Shown: positions 5,744-12,559 of the stretch, piece after piece
Numbering within the stretch: the first letter of the stretch is position 1
Layout of the letters: every line of letters begins with the position of its first letter
Assembly (NCBI GenBank): GCA_029882675.1
Contig: JAOUKJ010000067.1
Span: 1 to 12,559, forward strand
Direction: 5' to 3'
Origin: Cyclobacteriaceae bacterium
GTDB lineage: Bacteria; Bacteroidota; Bacteroidia; Cytophagales; Cyclobacteriaceae
DNA: 12,559 bases
Made by a program: the position numbers and the translations under genes
The notes under the pieces: model-generated
Seen by the model: the letters and a program-made list of their open reading frames with translations, nothing else
What the model was told of the DNA's origin: nothing
The model's database searches: none

Positions 5744-8200
5744 ATGAAAAAGATCGCTGTGATATTTAAAAAGCAAACAATATGCTACGCCCTTCCTTGG
5801 GTATTGTCGTTTTTCGTTATTTTCCAGGCTTTGGCCCAACAAGGGCCACGTTTAGGAATACCCCGGGTACATGGAGGTGAAGTGACTTCAGCAGACTTTT
5901 CTCCGGATGCTACCCGCGCAGTAACCTCTTCAAGAGATGGTACAGCCATTCTCTGGGATGTGTCAACGGGGAGGGCTCTTTGTGTGTTTGAAGGTCATAA
6001 GGGAGAAGTAGTCGATGCTGTGTGGTCACCAAACGGTCAATTAGTTGCAACAGCTTCAAGCGACTTTACAACCAAAATATGGGAAGCAAAAACAGGAAAT
6101 TTACGACATACACTTGCCGGACATACAAGTGCGCTTAATGGTGTGCTGTTTTCGCCTGACGGGGACAGGTTGATGACCATTTCGGCTGATTATACTGCCC
6201 GTATTTGGAACCCGGAAACCGGACAGGACATTTTTGAGTTGAAAGGGCATGATGGTGCCATAAACCATGCTGTTTATTCCCCGGACGGACAAATGCTGGC
6301 CACCGCATCAGAAGATGGAACCATACGTTTATGGTATACATATACCGGAAAAATACAAAAGGTATTAAAAGGCCACAGCGGAGGCGTAAACAGTTTGGCC
6401 TTTTCTCCTGACGGCAATTACCTGGCATCAGGTGCTGACGATGAGTTGGCCATCATCTGGGATGTGAAAAAGGGGAAGAGAAAATATGTGTTGGGCGAGC
6501 ACCAATACATAAATGGTTACTCCGAACGTGACCCATTTCATTATCATTCATACAATAAGATCCATAATAAGCTTACAAGTATTGCCTATTCGCCTGACGG
6601 TTCAAAATTGGTCACAGTCTCCCTGGCCGGTCAGATAATACTTTGGAATGCTAATAAGGGAAAAATGATGCATTTTGTGGGACCGGTGACCAAACAAGTG
6701 AACTTTTTGTACAGGATGACAGATGGCAGTATCCTGATTAATCCTGAGGAGACCATTAATGAAGTGGCTTTCCTGCCGAATGGTAACCACGTGGCCACCG
6801 CAGGTAACAGAGGTAATATTAATGTCTGGGATACTGAGAGTGACCGCCTCATTTTTAAATTAACAGGTCATTTAGGCGATGTTACTGCTATGAAGTTTTC
6901 GCCTGATTGTAGAAGGATGATTACTGCTTCAAAGGATGGAACGGCTATAATATGGGGCCTGGATAATGGAAAGAAACTGGCCGGTTTGGGAGACTTGAGT
7001 AGGTCGGTTAGCTTTCGGGCAGTTTCTCCGGATGGAAGCAGGCTGGCCATGGCTTATAAAGACCAAACCCTCAGATTGTGGGACACCCGTAAAATGGAAT
7101 ACCTGACCATTGAAGAGACTGACGGTGTAGTAATTGACGGTATGTTTACACAAGATGGAAAATACCTGTTAACGGTCATGGAAGGTGACAAAACTGTAAT
7201 ATGGGACACGGCCACTGGGGAATTACTTCATTCTGTTTCAACGGAGAGGAATGTATCCCCTACGAGTATATCTGCTATGGGTCAATTTGTGACATTGAAG
7301 CTTTGGGGATATGAAAAACCTTCAGTATGGAGTGTGAAGAAGAATGAGGAGGTTGTGGATTATAACATTAGACGGATGGCTGAAACTATGGGTCATTTGC
7401 AAAATAAAAATGTGGTGATTATGGGGTTTGAAGACGGTACGCTGAAAGGCTATGACTATGATAGCAATCGCTATGTATATAACAAAGACCATGCAGATCG
7501 TGGTTTGAGTTGGAACTTTGCGGAGTTTGCTCAAAATACAGACAGGGTACTGGCTCCTGAAGAGATTGACTGTCGGTATGGGGATGATGACAAATGCGAA
7601 ACCCGGGTTGCTCTCTTTGATACTCAAAACGGGGAATTCCTCCTTTACCTGGAAGGTTTGGAAAGCCAATATGCTTCCTTTCAGTTTTTGGGAAATGATG
7701 ACCGGTATATTTTGTCTTACCATGATGACAAAATAAAGCTTTGGGAATCCCGGAGCGGCAGGTTTATTGGTGCGACCCAGACCGATGGTTATGTCAGTTC
7801 GGCGGTATTCATCGCTGAAAGTGAATTTTTAACCTCCCATAATTGGGGGAAGCTTGTTCGGTGGCGTTTGGAAGATGGACAAATGCGGCATATATGGGAG
7901 TTTAGTGGAGGAGAAGACGCGAAATTATGCCTTACTCCTGATCAAAAACGGGTGCTGGCGTTATTTCAAGATGGAAGAATTGAGGTTTCTGATGCACATA
8001 CGGGTAAGCTTTTATATACTTATTGTGTTTTAGGGGACAACGGTTATGTCGTTTTTGATGAGCAGGGTCATTTCGACGGGTCGCCGCAGGCCATGGAGAA
8101 ATTGTATCTGCTGCAGGGAAATAAAATAATTGCAGACCCGGCCAAACTGAAACAATTGCATATGCCTGCTTTGATAGAACAAATGGATACTGAAAAATGA
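5744..8200 (+). CDS. Exported WD40 beta-propeller protein ending in a caspase-type linker
   Basis: Predicted secreted or periplasmic scaffold or sensor protein. I chose ATG at 5744 (818 residues); the frame extends to TTG codons at 5738 and 5741, but ATG followed by Lys-Lys gives a clean signal peptide (hydrophobic core ~14-28, likely cut after ALA at 31). Strong WD40 repeats follow at ~43-71, 84-113, 126-155, 168-197, 210-239, 277-301, 336-362 and 375-404, each with FSPDG-like turns and IWD/LWD ends. Degenerate repeats continue to ~755, enough for two propellers. A His/Tyr-rich insertion (~252-276) interrupts the series. The C-terminus (~765-812: NGYVVFDEQGHFDGSPQAMEKLYLLQGNKII...) matches the linker that joins WD40 propellers to caspase domains in many bacterial proteins, yet the chain ends there. 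It could work with a caspase in trans, such as either one nearby, or be a truncated fusion. Its stop overlaps the start of the PTH2-like gene (ATGA). Confidence 0.9.
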   Translation: MKKIAVIFKKQTICYALPWVLSFFVIFQALAQQGPRLGIPRVHGGEVTSADFSPDATRAVTSSRDGTAILWDVSTGRALCVFEGHKGEVVDAVWSPNGQLVATASSDFTTKIWEAKTGNLRHTLAGHTSALNGVLFSPDGDRLMTISADYTARIWNPETGQDIFELKGHDGAINHAVYSPDGQMLATASEDGTIRLWYTYTGKIQKVLKGHSGGVNSLAFSPDGNYLASGADDELAIIWDVKKGKRKYVLGEHQYINGYSERDPFHYHSYNKIHNKLTSIAYSPDGSKLVTVSLAGQIILWNANKGKMMHFVGPVTKQVNFLYRMTDGSILINPEETINEVAFLPNGNHVATAGNRGNINVWDTESDRLIFKLTGHLGDVTAMKFSPDCRRMITASKDGTAIIWGLDNGKKLAGLGDLSRSVSFRAVSPDGSRLAMAYKDQTLRLWDTRKMEYLTIEETDGVVIDGMFTQDGKYLLTVMEGDKTVIWDTATGELLHSVSTERNVSPTSISAMGQFVTLKLWGYEKPSVWSVKKNEEVVDYNIRRMAETMGHLQNKNVVIMGFEDGTLKGYDYDSNRYVYNKDHADRGLSWNFAEFAQNTDRVLAPEEIDCRYGDDDKCETRVALFDTQNGEFLLYLEGLESQYASFQFLGNDDRYILSYHDDKIKLWESRSGRFIGATQTDGYVSSAVFIAESEFLTSHNWGKLVRWRLEDGQMRHIWEFSGGEDAKLCLTPDQKRVLALFQDGRIEVSDAHTGKLLYTYCVLGDNGYVVFDEQGHFDGSPQAMEKLYLLQGNKIIADPAKLKQLHMPALIEQMDTEK

Positions 8201-8493
8201 AAATGTACGTTCTCATCAAGGATTCAGTGCCCGATAAAATGGCTCCGGTTATTGCTGCACATGCCTCTTTGGCCTGCTATAAGAAGTTTGAAGACGATGA
8301 GAATATGATACAATGGATGAGTGGCGTCTTCAAAAAAGTAGTATGCAAAGTGAGTGATGCAGCATTTGAAAAGGCCCGGACGGAATCCGGCTGCCTGGTG
8401 ATGACCGAATCGGCGCTCAATAACGAAGAGGTATGCGTGGCCTTTTGCCCCCGGGAAGAATACCCTAAATATTTTAGGTTTCTTAAATTGTAG
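8197..8493 (+). CDS. Small PTH2-like (peptidyl-tRNA hydrolase fold) protein
   Basis: 98 residues; the start ATG at 8197 overlaps the WD40 stop as ATGA, and ATG at 8203 is a possible alternative. The sequence has the order of elements of the PTH2 family: strand MYVLIKDSVP, helix with MAPVIAAHASLACYKKF, strand KKVVCKVSD, helix AFEKARTES, strand CLVMTESAL and a final strand VCVAFCPREEYPK. His22 fits the conserved His of PTH2 (AAQxxHAA), but the neighbouring Gln and the GKGK-type loop of classical PTH2 are not conserved (PVIAAHAS, VPDKMA). True PTH2 releases tRNA from stalled peptidyl-tRNA in the cytoplasm; this divergent protein may have kept the fold for another purpose. It has no signal peptide, so it is cytosolic while its upstream partner is exported. 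The fold assignment is fairly confident; the activity is not. Confidence 0.75.
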   Translation: MKMYVLIKDSVPDKMAPVIAAHASLACYKKFEDDENMIQWMSGVFKKVVCKVSDAAFEKARTESGCLVMTESALNNEEVCVAFCPREEYPKYFRFLKL

Positions 8494-8495
8494 GT

Positions 8496-8535
8496 CAGGG
8501 ATTCCACTTTGGAAATTTTAAAAGCAGAATCCCTG
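8496..8535 (+). terminator. Candidate stem after the PTH2-like gene
   Basis: CAGGGATTC (8496-8504) pairs exactly with GAATCCCTG (8527-8535) across a 22-nt loop that contains a short TTCC/GGAA inner pairing. It begins 3 bp after the stop codon. There is no T-tract behind it, so it is only a candidate terminator or 3'-end stabiliser for the WD40/PTH2-like transcript. Confidence 0.35.
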
Positions 8536-8701
8536 GCATATCAGGTGAAAATATGTGACTTGGCAGGGTGTAATATACAATTAATATTGAGTTTGGAATT
8601 TAATAAAACATTACAAATGCATAAACATAAATAATAATCAATATATTTATAAAAAACGCTATTTGGTGTCCGTCCATAAAGTATATACACAGACACTTTA
8701 A

Positions 8702-8738
8702 GCAATTTTAATGAGGCCAGAGGCCTCATTAAAATTGC
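8702..8738. repeat. Perfect 17-bp stem hairpin with 3-nt loop
   Basis: GCAATTTTAATGAGGCC (8702-8718) and its exact reverse complement (8722-8738) flank loop AGA. It sits inside the inverted-repeat element. Transcribed, it would be a very stable hairpin on either strand. Confidence 0.8.
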
Positions 8739-8745
8739 GCTTTGG

Positions 8746-8780
8746 GCGTTTCTGCGCCACCACCGGCGGTGCAGAAACGC
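8746..8780. repeat. Second hairpin of the element, 10-bp GC-rich base stem
   Basis: GCGTTTCTGC (8746-8755) and GCAGAAACGC (8771-8780) are exact inverted repeats; the 15-nt interior (CC/GG pairs with an A-C mismatch) can extend the stem imperfectly. It lies 7 bp after the first hairpin, and the two together fill the core of the inverted-repeat element. Confidence 0.75.
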
Positions 8781-8856
8781 AAAACTGCGACTTTATGGAC
8801 AGACACTTTTAATTAAGGTGTTGTGTTTGTTCTCTGTAACTAAATATTAATAGCAA

Positions 8857-11800
8857 ATGATACGAAAATATATATTATATATCCTGCTAACTTGCAGTTA
8901 TGCGGGTTTTTATGGGGCATTTGCTCAATTACCAATTCCTGTTCAGGATTATGTGCTGGAGTTCCATGGTATGGGGCTGAAAACTGACAATCAATTTCCC
9001 GCAATGCCGGAATCATTCACACTGGAGGGGTGGATTTATCCTCAGTTTACAACGGAAGGGGTGATCTTTGCCCGGAGAAGTGATAATGAAGAAAATTTAG
9101 CATTTGTTGTCATGCAGAATGGACAGAGTATTGAATTCCGGGCACATGGTGTCACCAACGATACTATTGCACAGATCACCTCTGGTCCTGTTATTGAACC
9201 AAACCAATGGTATCACCTGGCTGCAGTGATAGATACGGACACTTTGCTCTTGTATATCAATGGCATTCCCATCGGAAAAGAAATATTCAAAGGTACCTTT
9301 AAAGATGGTGGCTACCCGCTGAGTATCGGAAGTTATTTAAATAACACTACCGAATTTGGAGTCGGATTCCGGGGTGATCTGATGCAATTAAGATATTGGA
9401 GCACAGCGCTCGGCGCAAGTGAAATTGTCAATTATGTAACAAACGGTGTTAACGGATCCGAAACTGGCTTGAGTGAGGTGTGGACATTGAATGATGGAAT
9501 TGATAGTGTATACACTGAAAGCCTGGATGGTCTTAATAGTCTTAAGTATATTGCAAAAGACGTATTTCATTTCCCGACGTATGTAGCAAAAAGCATTATT
9601 GATAATCTTCCCTACTTCGAACTGCATACTTCCCATTTTACATACCCTGAAGAAATTCTTGACCTCAGGCTTATCGACCTGGCTAACGACGGGTTTTTGG
9701 ACATTGTATCTCCGGGTTGGGTTCCACCACCTGGTTTTGCACCTGTTTCGATTGGCCTAAATGATGGGAGTGGTACTTTTGTTTCGGGAACTTCCACGCA
9801 CGTAGCGAACCCTCTTGAGGCAATGACCCAGCATGCCCGTCACCTGATTGCCGAAGATTTCAACAATGATTCATTGGTTGACCTTTTTATTGCTGACCAT
9901 GGCCCTGATTACGGCCCTGAAAATGATGGTGGTCAAAGCCGGTTAATGTTGCAAACCAGTGATGGTAGGATTGAAGATGTGACGGCCACTCATGTTCCGG
10001 TAGTGGACTCCTGGGCACATTATGCCGCTTCTGGTGATATCGAAAACGACGGTGATATAGATATTTTGTTAGGTAATATTCACGAACCCGGTTATGAATT
10101 GTACATCAACAATGGAAGTGGTGTTTTTGCCAGAAATACCAGCAGGATGCCTGATGACAGACCTGACTACACTGGTTATGGAGTGTCATCAATCATGGCC
10201 GACGTTAATAAAGACGGCTTTGTTGATATTGTATCGGATGGATCATGGGTAGGGAAAGAAAGAGACATCATCTTTTTAAACGACGGTACCGGCCATTTTT
10301 CCTATGCTGATAGCAGTGCGATGCCGCTGCGTCAGCCCGATACACATTCACTTGCTTTTGAGAAAGGAGACTTTAATGCCGATGGTTGGATAGACTTGGT
10401 GGTCTCTACTACACTGTATCAGCATGCCGGTATGACGTTGTTATTAAATAATCAGGACGGGACTTTTACTGATGCATCAAATCGCTTACCTGGCCCCAAA
10501 GACTTCCCGTGGGAGGGTGAATGGGTATATGGCTTTCAGGTCACTGATATAAATGCTGATGGATGGCAGGATATAATTGTTAATACATCTAGCGGGCGGT
10601 CTGAAATTTTCATTAATAACGGAGATGCATTTTTCCTTTCTTCCCGTGGTATCTTAGGGCAAATCATCGAACATCCTGACCTGGGCACAAATTACCTCTA
10701 CCCGGGAGATATTAATAATGACGGATTGGTTGATATCGTGGTTCAATTGGGAAGTATTGTTGTTTCAGCGTTGCAAACAAAACCTTTTGTTACGGGTACT
10801 CCCCCTGTTGAATTACCCGGCACACCCATGATGGTAAAAACCCTACAAGATGGGAAGACATTGAGTGCCTACTGGAAAAATCCGGGAGCTACCCTTTCGG
10901 TTGATATAGAAATTTCTACCACCAGTGATTTTTCAAACATTATTCTTAAAAGGTATCATATCACCGCAGATACAACATACACCTTCAATATGGGGCAGGA
11001 AGGAGTATATTATTGGCGAATCCGTGCCGAAAATACAAGGGGTACAAGTGATTGGTCGCTTCCGTCCGGACAAATCAACATACAAAACAGCCCACCTTCA
11101 GGGGTGGTTCTTTCAGATTCAATAGTTTACAAATATGACCTTAGCCATTCCGGTATCATAGGAATTCTTGAAGCTCAGGATAACGATGTTGCTGATTCGC
11201 ATACTTTTACCCTTGATAATGTCAACTACCCCGATTCGGACAACACTTATTTTTCTATATCAGGAGATACATTAAGGGTAGTCACATTACCCTATTTCCT
11301 TGATTCGGCCACATTTCAGGTCGCAGTGAAAGTAACTGATAATGAAAATATAAGCCATACTTCTTTGCTCAACATCCATATTTATGATAAGAAAATAATC
11401 CTGTTGATGCCTTTTAACGGTGATAAAGCCGACTATAGTTCTTCAGGTAACCATGGCACACAAAACAATTCTGTTTATCGGCAAGACCGGTTTGGTTATG
11501 ACAATTCAGCGATCAGACTCGGTGATGAAACAGAGTGTTTGTTTTTAAATGAAACGCTACAACTCAATGACAACTTTACTATTGCATGCTGGATAAAACC
11601 GGAAATAATAGATGAAGTTGGTCAGCATGCCATCATTAGCGAGACCAGCAATGCAGATGTTTTTCAGTTCAAGATATATGATGCAAGCCTGGCGTTTTCT
11701 TTTTCAACAGCAGACAATTTTCATACAATTCAGGGAAATGCAGTTGCCTTAAACGAGTGGACGCATGTGGCCGTTGTCAGAAGAAGTGATACACTCAGGC

Positions 11801-12559
11801 TATATCAAAATGGCGTCATGACACTTGATACGGTCGTTGCAGGTCAAATCATTAAAGATCTAAGTACCCCTGAAATAGGATCCAATACCAACAGATCATG
11901 GGCTATTTTTACCGGAGATCTGGACAATATCAGGGTTTATGCTGAACCTTTAAATCATACAGATATAAAGCTGATGGCAACAAAAAGAAACAATGAGTAT
12001 TTCATTCAGGAAGCATTGGAAATATGTGAAGGAGACAGCGTGTACTGGTCTAATGATTATTATTATACTTCCGGCAGCTATATCAACGATTATGAGTTTA
12101 AGTACAGTATAGATACAATAAGAGAGCTTGACCTTGTCATTCATCCCCTGCCTGTCATTGATCTTGGGCAGGACACCACCATATATAAGCCCCTGGAATT
12201 GAGTGCCGGATCTGGGTTTGATAGTTACCAATGGAGTAATGGCGAATCAGGTCAGACCATCCTGGTAGATACTACATGGGGATTTGGATCACATGAAATT
12301 TGGGTTACCGTAACAGATGTCAACAGATGTCAAAATTCTGATATGATAATCGTAACCACAGAACTGTTTACATCAATTCGTTCAGCAGAAAATGGTCAGG
12401 TATCTGTCTTCCCGAACCCAACCAACGGTATGGTCTTTGTCGATTCTGAAGGCCCGGGTGGATTTTTAGAGATCCAGGTACGCTCAATAAATGGATCGCT
12501 GATTTTGAAAAAGTCGTATAGATCCCAAACAAAGGATTTGTTAAATCTTATGCCTTTTG
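8857..12559 (+). CDS. Giant secreted LamG/FG-GAP multidomain protein with T9SS type A sorting domain, 3'-partial
   Basis: An unbroken frame from ATG 8857 to the window end (1234 codons seen, stop beyond). Residues 1-24 are a signal peptide (MIRKYILYILLTCSYAG..., likely cut after AFA). A LamG/concanavalin-like domain follows (~28-190: FTLEGWIYP, NQWYHLAAVID, LLLYINGIPIG). Next come about seven FG-GAP/VCBS-type repeats with Asp-rich loops suited to calcium (~269-640: DLANDGFLDIV, DFNNDSLVDLF, DIENDGDIDIL, DVNKDGFVDIV, DFNADGWIDLV, DINADGWQDII, DINNDGLVDIV). Then a fibronectin III-like domain (~650-745), a cadherin-like segment (~748-848) and a second LamG (~849-1035: FTIACWIKP, NEWTHVAVV). A CEGDS motif (~1056) leads to a PKD-like module (LGQDTTIYKP ... 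YQWSNGESGQT). The start of the T9SS tail is at ~1180 (VSVFPNPTNG). It should be exported through Sec and then T9SS to the cell surface, with carbohydrate or cell adhesion roles possible. The substrate is unknown. Confidence 0.92.
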   Translation, partial: MIRKYILYILLTCSYAGFYGAFAQLPIPVQDYVLEFHGMGLKTDNQFPAMPESFTLEGWIYPQFTTEGVIFARRSDNEENLAFVVMQNGQSIEFRAHGVTNDTIAQITSGPVIEPNQWYHLAAVIDTDTLLLYINGIPIGKEIFKGTFKDGGYPLSIGSYLNNTTEFGVGFRGDLMQLRYWSTALGASEIVNYVTNGVNGSETGLSEVWTLNDGIDSVYTESLDGLNSLKYIAKDVFHFPTYVAKSIIDNLPYFELHTSHFTYPEEILDLRLIDLANDGFLDIVSPGWVPPPGFAPVSIGLNDGSGTFVSGTSTHVANPLEAMTQHARHLIAEDFNNDSLVDLFIADHGPDYGPENDGGQSRLMLQTSDGRIEDVTATHVPVVDSWAHYAASGDIENDGDIDILLGNIHEPGYELYINNGSGVFARNTSRMPDDRPDYTGYGVSSIMADVNKDGFVDIVSDGSWVGKERDIIFLNDGTGHFSYADSSAMPLRQPDTHSLAFEKGDFNADGWIDLVVSTTLYQHAGMTLLLNNQDGTFTDASNRLPGPKDFPWEGEWVYGFQVTDINADGWQDIIVNTSSGRSEIFINNGDAFFLSSRGILGQIIEHPDLGTNYLYPGDINNDGLVDIVVQLGSIVVSALQTKPFVTGTPPVELPGTPMMVKTLQDGKTLSAYWKNPGATLSVDIEISTTSDFSNIILKRYHITADTTYTFNMGQEGVYYWRIRAENTRGTSDWSLPSGQINIQNSPPSGVVLSDSIVYKYDLSHSGIIGILEAQDNDVADSHTFTLDNVNYPDSDNTYFSISGDTLRVVTLPYFLDSATFQVAVKVTDNENISHTSLLNIHIYDKKIILLMPFNGDKADYSSSGNHGTQNNSVYRQDRFGYDNSAIRLGDETECLFLNETLQLNDNFTIACWIKPEIIDEVGQHAIISETSNADVFQFKIYDASLAFSFSTADNFHTIQGNAVALNEWTHVAVVRRSDTLRLYQNGVMTLDTVVAGQIIKDLSTPEIGSNTNRSWAIFTGDLDNIRVYAEPLNHTDIKLMATKRNNEYFIQEALEICEGDSVYWSNDYYYTSGSYINDYEFKYSIDTIRELDLVIHPLPVIDLGQDTTIYKPLELSAGSGFDSYQWSNGESGQTILVDTTWGFGSHEIWVTVTDVNRCQNSDMIIVTTELFTSIRSAENGQVSVFPNPTNGMVFVDSEGPGGFLEIQVRSINGSLILKKSYRSQTKDLLNLMPF

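Larger units (their letters stand above)
8666..8810. mobile_element. MITE-like element: terminal inverted repeats around two strong hairpins
   Basis: The left end GTGTCCGTCCATAAAGT (8666-8682) and the right end (8790-8806) are inverted repeats matching at 16 of 17 positions. Between them lie two hairpins (8702-8738 and about 8746-8780). An 11-bp direct repeat ACAGACACTTT occurs at 8689-8699 and 8799-8809. The left end is also partly palindromic by itself (GTGTCCGT ... ACAGACAC, 8666-8696). No coding capacity and no clear target-site duplication are visible. The form suits a non-autonomous transposon or IS-end remnant, or a REP/terminator-type palindrome. Identity with a known IS end cannot be established from sequence alone. 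Confidence 0.5.
8494..8856. other. 363-bp AT-rich intergenic region without a gene
   Basis: It holds a stem just after the PTH2-like gene, a low-complexity AT-rich stretch (~8570-8660), and the inverted-repeat element at 8666-8810. No convincing coding frame, tRNA or TAnnTTTG promoter motif was seen before the large gene at 8857, so the promoter of that gene remains unidentified. Confidence 0.6.

Noticed and set aside
7322..7723. Minus-strand 133-codon frame opposite the WD40 gene
   Set aside because: It lies wholly inside a well-supported WD40 coding region, in an antisense frame, with no domain-like sequence.
8541..8729. Minus-strand 62-codon frame in the intergenic region
   Set aside because: It runs through AT-rich low-complexity DNA and into the palindromic element, with no leader or recognisable protein features.
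8666..8810. CRISPR array or attC-like cassette site
   Set aside because: There are no regularly spaced direct repeats or spacers, and the structure is one element with inverted repeats; no integrase gene is nearby.

Overview
The window looks like chromosomal DNA of a member of the phylum Bacteroidota. The evidence is a C-terminal type IX secretion (T9SS) type A sorting domain at the right edge, two copies of the Bacteroidota -7 promoter motif TAnnTTTG, A-rich leaders without strong Shine-Dalgarno sequences, and protein architectures typical of the phylum: an ECF sigma factor followed by a membrane-anchored TPR protein, caspases with a DUF4384 domain, and LamG/FG-GAP surface proteins. A large-genome lineage such as Saprospiria or Cytophagia is plausible, but that is a guess.

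Left part (1-4109): two caspase-like (peptidase clan CD, C14) genes face each other. The first (+ strand, 5' end outside the window) is a WD40-caspase fusion with catalytic His454/Cys504 in the numbering used below. The second (- strand) is an exported metacaspase-like protein with a C-terminal DUF4384 domain. A perfect 15-bp hairpin, whose arms are themselves palindromic, lies between the convergent ends and is a likely shared terminator.

Centre (4110-5744): a 63-bp divergent promoter region separates the exported metacaspase from an ECF-type sigma factor. The sigma gene is translationally coupled (TGATG) to a single-pass membrane protein with an anti-sigma-like N-terminus and an extracytoplasmic TPR domain. 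Straight after it is what looks like the decayed start of a third operon gene: an intact signal peptide that stops at once, followed by a frameshifted, stop-interrupted remnant.

Right-centre (5744-8493): an exported WD40 beta-propeller protein ends in the linker that normally leads into a caspase domain, but no caspase follows. It overlaps (ATGA) a small PTH2-like protein.

Right part (8494-12559): an AT-rich intergenic region carries a compact ~140-bp element with near-perfect terminal inverted repeats and two strong internal hairpins (MITE-like or nested hairpin). Then comes a very large secreted protein (LamG, about seven FG-GAP/VCBS-type repeats, FnIII-like, cadherin-like, second LamG, CEGDS/PKD-like modules, T9SS tail), cut by the window end.

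Working model (inference): the first 8.5 kb is a caspase-centred signalling island. An envelope metacaspase is transcribed divergently from a sigma/anti-sigma-like pair whose sensor domain lies in the same compartment, next to WD40 scaffold proteins with and without a fused protease. The large T9SS protein is probably a separate surface-protein gene beyond the palindromic element.
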